13,016 bases of DNA from Ochromonadaceae sp. CCMP2298. Lineage: Eukaryota > Sar > Synurophyceae > Ochromonadales > Ochromonadaceae. The stretch lies in the NCBI GenBank assembly GCA_026770595.1, contig MU633887.1, forward strand, positions 7,501 to 20,516, in the 5' to 3' direction. Position 1 is the first letter of the stretch. Every line of letters starts with the position of its first letter. Positions 1 through 7,753 of this stretch are shown here, piece after piece. The notes below the pieces were generated by a model that saw only the letters and a program-made list of their open reading frames with translations, did no database searches and was not told where the DNA came from. The translations under genes were made by a program, and so were the position numbers.

Positions 1-1153
1 TCGCGAAGGAGCTTTTCGCCACGAAGAGTGCCTGCAGGAAGCAGTCCCCCAGGTCGTCTTTCTTCGCGTGCGCTGTGAAAAAAGCCGACCAGTCCTCCTC
101 GCCCGCGACTCGTCGCCGCCGCTGGTCTTCGAAGAGACGGTGCTTCTGCAGGAAGTGCTGCGTGTGAACGATTCCCAGCGCCTTTCTCTCCGCGTACGCC
201 GTCTTGTCCCCCAGCCCCCCCTTCTTCCTCGACTTCTTGCCCATGGGGGCGGCCGCGCTTGCCGCCGAGGCCGGCGCCGCCGGTGCCGGCAGCAAGCGCG
301 TCTTGTTCCCCGCGCCGATGAACTGCACTCTGCACTGGCGAAGCCAGGTGAACTCACCGCGATGGCTCGGCCTCGCCATGTCCACGAAGAGCTGCGTCGA
401 GGAGAGGTGGAACATGAAGTACGAATAGAGAGCGACCTGAACGGTCTTCATCAGCGGGTTTTTGAGCGCTGGCTGGTTTTCCATTACAATGAGGGTGGCA
501 GAGAGGAATTCCGGGTGTAATTCTAAAAATGCGCGCAACTTCATAGCCAGCATGTCAACCTGCGTCATGGATGTCGCGGCCGACAGGCGCAGGCGCTTTC
601 GACACGTCTCCAGCTGCTCCCCCAGCTGCCGGCAGAACCAGGCCTTGTCCCCGCTCTCTTTCGTCCGCGCTGCCGCCGCCGTGGCCGCCTTGGCCGCCTT
701 GGCCGCCCTCGCCTCCGCCGCCTTGGCCGCCTTGGCCACCGCCTTGGTCTTCACCCCTGCCGCTGCCGCAGCCGCGGCCGCTGCCGCTGCGGCTTTTTGC
801 CCGTGGCCGCCGCCGTAGCGCGCGCTCCACTGCGTCAAGCGCGGCACCATTTCCCGCTTGGTCAGCTGCGAGAGGCACGTTTTCGTGGCGTAGTACTCCG
901 CCTCCACCTGCTCCGCCTCGACCGCCAAGAGGAGATCGATCACCCCCCAGTCGCGCACGAACACCGATGCACGCGGCAGCGCCGCACCGGGACGCGTGGC
1001 GGCCGGGGCCTCCCACCGCACCTCCAGCAAGCAGTACGCGAGGTGGCGCACGCCGATGTGCTCGTGGAAGCACTCCAGAGCTCCTTCGAGCGTGTCGGAC
1101 AAGCTCTCGATTGGGCGGACATGGTGCGCCTGCCTGCGAGTGGAGTGTACCAT
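1..1153 (-). CDS. Holliday junction resolvase, poxvirus A22 / NCLDV type (3' end off window)
   Basis: Read on the minus strand from ATG at 1153, this frame is open for 384 codons and leaves the window without a stop. Residues 33-44 (IGVRHLAYCLLE) match the first beta strand of the RNase H-fold resolvases of poxviruses, iridoviruses and other nucleocytoplasmic large DNA viruses. Residues 68-76 (WGVIDLLL region), the MENQPALKNPLMKTVQ stretch at about 224-239 and KKDDLGDCFLQAL at 364-376 are the later family motifs. E225, D366, D367 and D370 are candidate metal ligands. Such enzymes resolve four-way junctions in replicating viral DNA. The protein is much longer than the usual roughly 180 aa, because of a poly-Ala/Lys-rich insert at 119-165 and a second basic insert at 288-312. 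The usual first aspartate (D-x-G) reads H-I-G here. The start lies 12 nt after the WD40 stop, in the same frame. The family call is from motif recognition without a search. Confidence 0.82.
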   Translation of the reverse strand, partial: MVHSTRRQAHHVRPIESLSDTLEGALECFHEHIGVRHLAYCLLEVRWEAPAATRPGAALPRASVFVRDWGVIDLLLAVEAEQVEAEYYATKTCLSQLTKREMVPRLTQWSARYGGGHGQKAAAAAAAAAAAAGVKTKAVAKAAKAAEARAAKAAKAATAAAARTKESGDKAWFCRQLGEQLETCRKRLRLSAATSMTQVDMLAMKLRAFLELHPEFLSATLIVMENQPALKNPLMKTVQVALYSYFMFHLSSTQLFVDMARPSHRGEFTWLRQCRVQFIGAGNKTRLLPAPAAPASAASAAAPMGKKSRKKGGLGDKTAYAERKALGIVHTQHFLQKHRLFEDQRRRRVAGEEDWSAFFTAHAKKDDLGDCFLQALFVAKSSFA

Positions 1154-1165
1154 GACCCGCTTTTC

Positions 1166-2759
1166 TTAAGCCACGCCGCCGCGCCCGAAGAGCATGATAT
1201 AGCCGCCGTCGGAGAAAGCAGCCGCCTTCTCCACGACGCGCCGGCCGTGGTGCCACTGGGGCTTATGCCAGTGGATGGCGTACGCGCGGATGCCCGTGGT
1301 GTCTATGCCGAATCCGGACCCGTTGCGCCAGGCGGTGCCGCTGAACGCGGCACGCACGTCCCAGATGCGCAGAGAGGCGGGGAGACCCTCCGCGGGCTCG
1401 GGTCGCCGCCCCAGCGGCGCTGCGTCCGCAAAGGCCACCGCCACGCGCAGCTGCGTGTCCTCGGGCGAGAAGCGATACGCCAGCGCGGCGTCGCCGGCGC
1501 TGCCGAGGCACGCCCACAGCGGCGTGCGCGCCTTGCGGAGATCCCACATGCTGACCGTTCCCGCCGCGGTGCCGGCCACCACCAGGAAGTGGGCCGCGTC
1601 CAGGCAGGAGATTCCCGCCTCTCCCGATGCGCTTGGGAAGCCGGTCAGCGTGAACTCCTCTCTGCTCGAGCGGTGGTCCCACATGCGCACGCGGCCGCGG
1701 TCGGTTCCGGCAAAGAGAAAGCCACCGGCGCCGCCCCAGCCGTCGGCCACGCGCAGGATGCGCGGGTGGTCCCCGAAGGAGGCCTCCGGCATGTTGGCCA
1801 TCCAGTTGAGCTGCCCGGTGCTCAGGTCCACCGACGCGACCGTGCGCTGCTCTCCGGCGCCGCCGCTGCGTCGCGCGGTCTCGTCCAGTGAGACATAGCA
1901 AGCCGGCGAGGCGGTGGGCACGTCGTCCGCGCGGGTGGTGGTCACGGCCATCGCGTAAATGAACCTGGCCAGGTCGAAGTCGCCGAAGACTTTCGCGCGC
2001 GCGGGGGGCGGGTCTGCATTGGTCGGAGCAGACGAGCACTCAGTGTTGATCAACTGCGTCCTCAACAGGAGCACGCGGTGGTGCGCGGCGCCGACCATCG
2101 TGAGCCGCCCTGCGCCGCTGGGCTCCAGGGAGCGCAGGAAGTGCAGGCTTTGCATCTTGGTCCGCATGGAGAAGGCGGCTACTACGGCTCGGGCCGGTGG
2201 CGCCGACGATGCATGGCGCCGACGAGGCGGCTCGCGTGTCCGTGGCGATAACGCGGACGCTCTTGTCTGCAAAGCACATTGCGCACAGGACGCCGTTGAC
2301 ACTCGCGTCCGTTGAGGCGAAGCCGATGTCCACCCTCAGCGCAGAGGCCACTGCTGTCAGGGCCCCCGCGGCGGCCGAGTCGCGCGGGACGGTCTCTGCG
2401 AACACGTTGTACGGGGGGACGAACAAGGATGTTGTGTCGCTCTCTAGCGGCGCAGCAGCAGCAGCAGCACCAGCAGCAGCCTGCGCTTCGCCCGTTACAC
2501 AGCGCTTGCGCGACGCCCTGGTCCTCAAGCATGGCGTCCGCCACGCCTTCTGCCACGCCCTGTAGACGTTCTCCGTCGCGCCGCTCAGGGCCGATTGCCC
2601 ATCGGCCGCGTTGAAGTGGAACAGCGGCTGCCGCGACGGCCGCATGAATACGTGCACGATGCTCCTTCCCGGGAAAGATAGAAAGGGCACTGCGCGTCGC
2701 GAGGCCATGGTCATCGCCGCGCCGCCCACGGGCACCACCGTGGCTTCCACGCTGGACAT
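1166..2759 (-). CDS. WD40-repeat beta-propeller protein, interrupted by one frame break near 2190
   Basis: Two overlapping minus-strand frames make one protein of about 530 aa. The N-terminal part runs from ATG at 2759 to about 2190 and the C-terminal part from there to TAA at 1166-1168. The WD signatures are MWDHR (about 1670-1684), MWDLR (about 1535-1549) and IWDVR (about 1352-1366), each ending a propeller blade. The N-terminal part has blade-like strands and an alanine tract encoded by a CAG/GCA repeat near 2451-2480. WD40 propellers are protein-binding platforms and the partner cannot be told. Continuity needs one base skipped around a CCC run at about 2190, so this is a frameshift mutation or a single-base insertion error. 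The start overlaps the 3' end of the upstream gene by 49 nt and the stop lies 12 nt before the resolvase ATG. A fusion with the upstream gene is possible. Confidence 0.68.
2451..2480. repeat. CAG/GCA trinucleotide repeat inside the WD40 gene
   Basis: A short imperfect CAG/GCA run, interrupted by one CAC. On the minus strand it encodes an alanine tract in the N-terminal half of the WD40 protein. It is likely a length-variable low-complexity linker. Confidence 0.75.
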
Positions 2760-3181
2760 GATGGCCTGGACACAAGCTTGTACGTGGTGAAGCCGAGCAC
2801 GGGAGCCAGGACGGTCGAGAACTGCACCAAGAAGTGCTGCACCGACGGGAAGGTATCTTCGTCGATCATCACCACGACGCGGCGCGCGGTGCGCATTTGC
2901 GCCAACAGCGGGTCAGCACGCAGCCCAGCCGTCGATGAAATCTGGTCACACAGCTGGCCGGCGTTCAAACAGAAGAGCGAGAACAAGTCCACAAAGCCTT
3001 GCAGCTGCGCAGCGGAGAAGTCTTCCCCAACGGTGCCGCCCAGGTCTTCCAGGAATACGAGCGCCGACAGGACAAGCGCGAACCGCAGTTGGTAGACGAT
3101 GGTGCTCGCGCTGTCGGTTTTCCAGATGCGCTCAAGAGCGTTGAAGACAGGCTCGGTGGCCAGCTGCCGCGTGGTCGCCAT
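2711..3181 (-). CDS. Unrecognised, mostly helical protein
   Basis: The minus-strand frame extends upstream to 3358, but ATG at 3181 (MATTRQLATEPVFNALERIW) is the better start, because the sequence before it is low-complexity and Cys/Pro-rich. The product is about 156 aa with no family I recognise. Leu/Phe-rich amphipathic helices dominate (about residues 20-90), followed by a strand-like RRVVVMIDEDTF segment near residues 102-115. The last 19 residues are Pro/Trp/Arg-rich and are encoded where the WD40 gene starts in another frame, so they may not be genuine. The protein either ends here with a 49-nt overlap or continues into the WD40 protein after a one-base deletion. The gene is divergent from the ARM-repeat gene, 202 bp away. 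Confidence 0.5.
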   Translation of the reverse strand: MATTRQLATEPVFNALERIWKTDSASTIVYQLRFALVLSALVFLEDLGGTVGEDFSAAQLQGFVDLFSLFCLNAGQLCDQISSTAGLRADPLLAQMRTARRVVVMIDEDTFPSVQHFLVQFSTVLAPVLGFTTYKLVSRPSCPAWKPRWCPWAARR

Positions 3182-3383
3182 TTCAATGGATGTGGTGGCC
3201 AGGCCAGGTATTAATCGAGCACGCAGCAGCCACAAAGTCGGCGATTCACAAAAAGTTTGACCACCACATCCCGATCCCGACGGGGGCAATCCCGGAATCC
3301 GCTTTTTTCGAGCAGCACAAGCACACGCACCCGGTGCTCGGCCACATCTTCCGCACATTTCATTTCTTCAAAAAAAAGAAGCA
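3182..3383. promoter_or_regulatory. Divergent intergenic region between two outward-facing genes
   Basis: These 202 bp separate the start codons of the minus-strand helical protein and the plus-strand ARM protein, so they should hold both promoters. The right end is locally AT-rich, with a T run and then a poly-A run just before the ARM ATG. No clear TATA box or named operator was recognised. Confidence 0.35.
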
Positions 3384-4658
3384 ATGGTCTGCACGGGCGC
3401 ACTTGCACGCTTATCTTCCGTCAAAGCCGCACCGACACAGCGGCGCGCGACTCCGACGAAGCGGCTGTGCGCCGCGCATCGTGACTTTTTCGCCGTTCGC
3501 GACGCCTGGGTGGACTTCCAGATCGCCGTGCTGGGCAACTCGGCCAGCTCTGCACTTGACCAGCTCGCCGCTGTCACTGCGCTGGCCCAGCTGACCTTGT
3601 TTTCTGACAATTGCTGTGCGATTGTGTCAGCGGGAGGCGTGCCTCTCCTTGTCGCCCTCTTGCGCGAAGGTACGCCCGCGGCACAACTCGCGTGCGCAAG
3701 AGTCCTCGGCGACTTGGCCAGTGCGCACCACCCGGACATCATGTGCGCCGTGCCCAACATGCTCACGCTGCTGGTCGAAAGGGTGAACCCGGCGATAGCC
3801 GTCGTGGTCGCCGGAGCGTTGCGCGACTTGGCCGCCGCTTCACTCGAGAACCGAATCGCACTTGCAGAGGCGGGTGCCGTGACGTCGCTTCTCTGTCTCC
3901 TGGGCGACATCCAGCGACCATGCGTCTCCCAGTGCGACGAGACGACAGAAACATTCAGCAGCGAGGTGGACATCGCGGTCTCCATGGCCCTGACCGCCCT
4001 CGCCTTCAGCACTGGCGACTGCGGCAGTCCAGGTGCTCTTCTCGGCTACATCACTCACTCCGGCGCTGTGTCGGCTATGTGCACTGTGCTGCGAGCGGGA
4101 GAGCTCCAACCGAAGATCTGGGCCGCGCGCGCCCTGTGCAACATGGCCCAGTGTGATCAATCCAGAGCCGTCATCCTCAACGCCGAGGCCGTGGTACTGC
4201 TGCTCTCTCTATTGCGAAGCGGGGGGGTGGAGGCCATGACGGCGGCCGCCGAGGCGCTGGGGAACTTGTCGCACCAGGCGCATGTCACACAGAGCGCCAT
4301 CGCGCGAGATGAAGGCGCGGTAGATAGGCTGCTCTCTCTGCTCCGCCACGGAAGCTCCTTCGCGAAAGCGGCGGCGGCCACCTTGCTGGGCAACATTGCT
4401 CCCCACGTCGGGGAAGATGTCCTCCGGTCAGGCGCGGTCACGGCCCTGGTTGCGCTCATGCGAGACGGTGAGATCGACGAGCACAGAATGGCGGCAGCGC
4501 GGACATTGTTTTTTCTCTGCACGGGGGCGGAGACTGCGGAAATAATCAACAAGGAGCTCGTCGCTGCCCGTCCTTTCTCACACCTCCACACACCGGCACC
4601 GAGAGACGCGCTGACACGTGTCGACTGCCGGCTCACCCCGGAGCATTTCTTTGTGTAA
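3384..4658 (+). CDS. Armadillo-repeat protein
   Basis: A single open frame of 424 aa, starting at an ATG with a fair context (gcaATGG) after a poly-A tract. From about residue 55 to 385 it consists of degenerate 40-42-residue armadillo repeats. Each has the pattern A-A-x-A-L-x-N-L/M ... G-A-V-x-x-L-x-x-L-L-R-x-G, for example AARALCNMAQ, AAAEALGNLSH and AAATLLGNIAP, followed by GAV..LL segments. ARM proteins form a right-handed helical solenoid that binds other proteins, as in importin-alpha, beta-catenin or plant ARM proteins. No F-box, U-box or kinase domain is attached, so the role is open. The last 29 residues (about 396-424) are encoded by the first copy of a 162-bp tandem repeat, so the natural C-terminus may have been replaced. 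A splice donor-like GTAAGC overlaps the TAA stop, so a further exon cannot be excluded. Confidence 0.78.
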   Translation: MVCTGALARLSSVKAAPTQRRATPTKRLCAAHRDFFAVRDAWVDFQIAVLGNSASSALDQLAAVTALAQLTLFSDNCCAIVSAGGVPLLVALLREGTPAAQLACARVLGDLASAHHPDIMCAVPNMLTLLVERVNPAIAVVVAGALRDLAAASLENRIALAEAGAVTSLLCLLGDIQRPCVSQCDETTETFSSEVDIAVSMALTALAFSTGDCGSPGALLGYITHSGAVSAMCTVLRAGELQPKIWAARALCNMAQCDQSRAVILNAEAVVLLLSLLRSGGVEAMTAAAEALGNLSHQAHVTQSAIARDEGAVDRLLSLLRHGSSFAKAAAATLLGNIAPHVGEDVLRSGAVTALVALMRDGEIDEHRMAAARTLFFLCTGAETAEIINKELVAARPFSHLHTPAPRDALTRVDCRLTPEHFFV

Positions 4659-4685
4659 GCCTCCCCCGCTGTTGGGATACACTTT

Positions 4686-4706
4686 GTCTCTCTCTCTCTC
4701 TCTCTT
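4686..4706. repeat. (CT)n microsatellite, copy 1
   Basis: A run of alternating T and C within the first 162-bp unit. On the plus strand it would serve as a polypyrimidine tract before an acceptor CAG at 4731-4733. Confidence 0.8.
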
Positions 4707-4854
4707 TTGCTGGACCCACTCACGGGATCCCAGGGATCCTCGTCCTTTCTCACACCTCCACACACCGGCAACGAGAGACGCGCTGACACTTGTCGACTGC
4801 CGGCGCACCCCGGAGCATCTCCTCGTGTAAGCCTCCCCCGCTGGGATACACTCT

Positions 4855-4877
4855 GACTCTCTCTCTCTCTCTCTCTT
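4855..4877. repeat. (CT)n microsatellite, copy 2
   Basis: The equivalent CT run in the second 162-bp unit. It is slightly longer than in copy 1, as expected of slippage-prone repeats. Confidence 0.8.
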
Positions 4878-4901
4878 TTGCTGGACCCACTCACGGGATC
4901 C

Positions 4902-5325
4902 AGGAGAGGCGCGGGGCTGACACCATGCACTATCTTGATGTGCACGTATCACGTCTTCGCCCGGACCTGCCTCAGTGTTTTTCTCGGGCAAGTCGGCTCT
5001 CCGGCGAGAGAGTTGAGATAGAAAATTTGATTGAACCCTTAAAATGTGTAAGGACAGATCATCAGTCACTCACTCATCAGCTTTACTTTTTGTCAATTCC
5101 AAATGACAACGCGCTCCCCGCTCAACGGCAAACGCGGGGCTTTCCCAGCGTGTGTCGTTCAGATTCTGTGACACAGGAGACAGGAAAGAAGTACCAACGG
5201 GGGAAGGATGTTTTTATTGTGGCACCGCGCATCACCGCGCAACACACTCGCCACACTCGAGTAGCACCGGTGCAGCCGTCTCCATCAGGCGCACTTGTCC
5301 TCGCCCAGTGCCGTTGTCTGGTCAC
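4902..5325. other. Non-coding stretch upstream of the helicase gene
   Basis: No convincing gene is seen in these 424 bp. The reading frames crossing it lack recognisable domains and change composition along their length. From about 5010 to 5110 the sequence is distinctly AT-rich compared with its surroundings. It includes the 12-mer CTTTACTTTTTG at 5081-5092, which recurs in the repeats at the right edge. It probably holds the helicase promoter and 5' leader. A small insertion remnant is possible. Confidence 0.4.
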
Positions 5326-7096
5326 ATGAATGACGACCGCGGCGCCACCCCTGCCGAAGACGTGGCACGCACGAGCAGTGCGCAGGGCGGTGCGGAGCAA
5401 AAGCAGCGGAAGTCGGGACTTCGGCGCTTTTCAGATCGCGCGGAGCTGCGCTTGGACGAGACCCTCGTTGACCAGAACCAGAGAGACCTGGCGACGCTGC
5501 TGAGCAAGCGGCGCGCGGAGGGGAGAGGCAGCATATTGGCACTTCCAGGTGCTTTGTTGTCCACCGCCGCCGTCCGCTTCGCCGTCTAACGTCTATCTGT
5601 GGTGCCCCCCCTCTCTCGTCCTGTGGTGCCCCCCCCCGCAGTCGGCGCAGGCAAGACACGCACCGCCCTCTGGGCGGTGATGCACGGGGGGTGCGCGCTG
5701 ACGCTCGTCTGTTGCCCGCTGAGCATCCTCTACCAGTGGCGCGACGAAGTGCAGGCTCTTGCTCTCTCTGGCACCAGCCTGTTGCTGTACCAAGGCTCCA
5801 ATCGCACCAGGGAGCTGGCGGAGATCCTCCTCGGCGGGCAGCACTGCCGCATCGTGCTCACCACGCCCGGCGTCCTCATCCTGGACGCGCACTCTCTGCG
5901 ACAGGTCGCGTGGGACTGCGTGGTGGTCGACGAGATCCACAAATGGCGCAACCGCAGCAGCAAGACCTACGAAGCCATCGCGAGCTTCCCGCAGCCCAAG
6001 ATCGGACTCACCGCCACACCCTGTGCAGGCAGCCGCGCGGGCGACGACCTGCAGGCCCTCGTCCAGCTGGTGGAGCCCGGGTCCACGGTGTTCGCGCGCG
6101 GAGTAGAGGCCATGGCGTTGGAGTACGTGATCACGCGCACGAAGGAGGCCATGCGCATCCGCGACGTGCCCGTCGTCGAGACCGAGACCTTCGTGTCTGG
6201 AGGAGTTCGAGTTGTACGTTACCCCGCCGCCACTGTACCCCCCCCCCACACACACACACACGCTGCCTGTCTCTGTCTGACTCTGTCTGTCTGTCGAATC
6301 CTCGTGCAGGGTGGCGTACCGGGTCGCGCTGGCGGACCTGAAGCCCAAGGTCCTCAAGTTCCAGACGCAGATGAACATCGCGGCCAAGATCCCGGCGCAT
6401 CACTTCTCCACCGCCTTCGTGGCCGCCAGCCGGGACTACACCGTAGCGCTGAACAGAGTGCGACTGGCGGGCACCTACTGCGCGCAGCAAGAGGTGACTA
6501 CCGAGCTGGCGCGGGTGAAGGCGGCCGGCGGGGAGAAGTAGCAGGTGTTCCGCGACGCGCCGCTGACCTCCAAGCTCGCGGCCTGTCTGCGCTTCGCCAC
6601 GGAGCTGCTCGAGCAGCGGGAGCTGGTGATCGTCTTCTCTGAGTTCGTGGTGCCGCTGCACGTGATGGCGCAGCGGCTGGCAGACGCGCATCTCCCGCAC
6701 TCGCTCATCACGGGCTCAATGTCCCAGAAGGCGCGCGAGCTCCAGGTACACCGCTTCAAGAGCGGCGCCTCGCTGATCCTGTTGGCCTCCAAGACCGCCT
6801 GCGGGGTGGGGCTCAACCTGGAAAATGCGCATCACGCCATCTTCCTGGACACCAACTGGAACCCGCAGACAGAGCTGCAGGCCGTGGGCCGCTTGAACCG
6901 CCGCAGCCAGCTGGCCGACCGGATTCACGTGCGCAGACTGGTGGTGGCGGGCAGTTTCGATGCCATCCGGCACACGGTGCACCCCACAAAGATGGTGCAG
7001 CTGGAGCGCGCGCTGAACGAGAAGACCACGGAGCAGAACCATATCAGCGCAATTTCGGGGACGCTGTTGTTCTTCGAGGAGCTCTACGCGCAGTAG
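5326..7096 (+). CDS. SNF2-type DEAD/H helicase (spliced; in-frame TAG and possible frame break)
   Basis: The gene model has exons 5326-5548, 5642-6213 and 6310-7096, about 525 aa. The N-terminal part (DETLVDQNQRDLATLL) is the Q-motif-like lead into motif I, VGAGKT (5641-5658), which is created by joining exons 1 and 2. Then come motif Ia (LVCCPLSILYQW), motif II DEIH (5929-5940) and motif III GLTATP (6004-6021). The C-terminal RecA domain has SKLAACLRF, VIVFSEF, SKTACGVGLNLENA and motif VI QAVGRLNRRSQ (6878-6910). These are the SNF2/superfamily 2 motifs, which use ATP to move along DNA or remodel DNA-protein complexes. Giant viruses often carry such helicases. Two oddities exist. TAG at 6539-6541 interrupts the frame unless a 51-nt intron is removed. 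Near 6196 the frame must move by one base to reach the better donor site. The stop is TAG at 7094. Confidence 0.8.
5549..5641 (+). other. Spliceosomal intron 1 of the helicase (93 nt)
   Basis: The donor GTGCTT follows CCAG, and the acceptor is CCCCGCAG after a long C/T-rich tract. A branch-point-like CTAAC lies at about 5585-5589. Removing it joins CTTCCAG to TCGGCGCAGG in frame and makes the ATP-binding motif VGAGKT, which is strong support. The intron has a direct repeat of ctgtggtgcccccc. Confidence 0.85.
6214..6309 (+). other. Spliceosomal intron 2 of the helicase (96 nt)
   Basis: The donor GTACGT at 6214 and the acceptor GTGCAG ending at 6309 enclose a CA microsatellite and a CTGT-rich tract with a CTGAC branch-like site. 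The acceptor is clear, because coding resumes at 6310 (VAYRVALADL). The donor is less certain. GTACGT needs a one-base frame correction near 6196, whereas a weaker donor at 6195 (GTCTGG) keeps the frame but drops about six residues. Confidence 0.7.
6247..6261. repeat. (CA)n microsatellite in intron 2
   Basis: A short CA dinucleotide run following a C homopolymer, inside the helicase intron. Confidence 0.7.
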
Positions 7097-7144
7097 GTGG
7101 CCCTCGCGGGGCACGGCGACGGCGACGGCGGCGCCCACGAGCGC

Positions 7145-7693
7145 ATGAGCACGATCGAGCGCGAACACTTCGGCATCTTGCTGGCGACCGAGGCGCAGCA
7201 GATGCGCACCAAGGAGCTCCTCCGACAGGCCCAGGAGGCCCAGGAAGCCAAGTCCAAAGGTCTGTCTGTTCACAACTTGCGCGTCGAGCGCAACGCGCAC
7301 GACGACGCAGACATCGCGCTCTCCGAAGTGCACGCGGCGCAGGAGAGGACGGACGCAGAGGCGCGCGGGCTGCCGCTATTCATCTTCCAGAAGCTGCGCA
7401 GGGTTCACCGCGACGCAGTGCGCTGCGAGCCGCGTCTCAGAGAAAAGGCCGCGCGGAGCGCAGCCGCCGCAGCGGCCGCGACTCTCCGCGCAAATGTGCA
7501 AGGAGCGCCTGCGGAGGCCGTGGCCGCAGCGGCTGCGGCGACGAAGGTTGCGCAGAAGGCACTTGCGGCAGCGGCCGCTGCGGTGGAGGCCATCGCGATC
7601 GCCGCGGCTGCCCTGGCTCTTCCGGAGACGCCGTCGACGGAAGAGGGGATCCCCGGGAATGACTGCAGTCGCGACTATGGGTCCTTCATCTAG
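7145..7693 (+). CDS. Ala-rich coiled-coil protein, unrecognised
   Basis: Starting at ATG 7145 (MSTIEREHFGILLATEAQQM), the product is 182 aa ending at TAG 7691-7693. Residues about 15-40 are Gln/Glu/Lys-rich with coiled-coil character. The middle is charged, and residues about 100-160 are long alanine runs separated by single Lys, Val or Glu, helical in appearance. I recognise no family. The frame is the same as the helicase's, and the stretch between the helicase TAG (7094) and this ATG has no stop. The protein could therefore be a read-through extension of the helicase rather than a separate gene. Its alanine-rich style resembles the insert in the resolvase, which suggests a shared genome of origin. 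Confidence 0.5.
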   Translation: MSTIEREHFGILLATEAQQMRTKELLRQAQEAQEAKSKGLSVHNLRVERNAHDDADIALSEVHAAQERTDAEARGLPLFIFQKLRRVHRDAVRCEPRLREKAARSAAAAAAATLRANVQGAPAEAVAAAAAATKVAQKALAAAAAAVEAIAIAAAALALPETPSTEEGIPGNDCSRDYGSFI

Positions 7694-7747
7694 TCCGGAG
7701 ACATTGTGGATGTGCCGCCACGGGTGCCGCTGTAGGTTCCCCACATG

Positions 7748-7753
7748 AATAAA
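7748..7753 (+). terminator. AATAAA polyadenylation signal
   Basis: A consensus AATAAA hexamer 55 nt after the TAG of the Ala-rich gene. It fits the 3' end of the helicase/Ala-rich transcription unit and the end of the GC-rich block. Confidence 0.5.

Larger units (their letters stand above)
4569..4901. repeat. Two-copy tandem repeat, about 162 bp each (4569-4730 and 4741-4901)
   Basis: The copies start with cgtcctttctcacacctcca and end with cactcacgggatcc. They differ by a few substitutions and small indels, and a 10-bp spacer (4731-4740) separates them. Each copy contains GTGTAAGCC followed by a CT dinucleotide run. The spacer gives CAG after copy 1, so each unit resembles donor, polypyrimidine tract and acceptor. 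Copy 1 encodes the end of the ARM protein. The repeat may be a tandem duplication or a small mobile, introner-like unit. Confidence 0.85.

Noticed and set aside
555-1256. Gly/Arg-rich 233-aa minus-strand frame
   Set aside because: It is a shadow of the resolvase frame; its glycine runs come from the poly-Ala-encoding GCN tract read out of frame.
797-1891. Long 364-aa plus-strand frame opposite WD40 and resolvase genes
   Set aside because: Antisense to clearly conserved genes, no domain, and it begins at a non-ATG codon; long open frames are expected in GC-rich DNA.
3190-3594. Plus-strand frames across the ARM gene start
   Set aside because: Low-complexity Ser/Arg/His-rich peptides that overlap the ARM protein in another frame; no support as genes.
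4790-5329. 179-aa plus-strand frame through the 162-bp repeat and AT-rich island
   Set aside because: It starts inside repeat DNA, runs through a CT microsatellite and has no domain; judged chance.
5122-5400. Minus-strand Arg/Cys-rich 92-aa frame
   Set aside because: Overlaps the helicase first exon antisense, with no motif.
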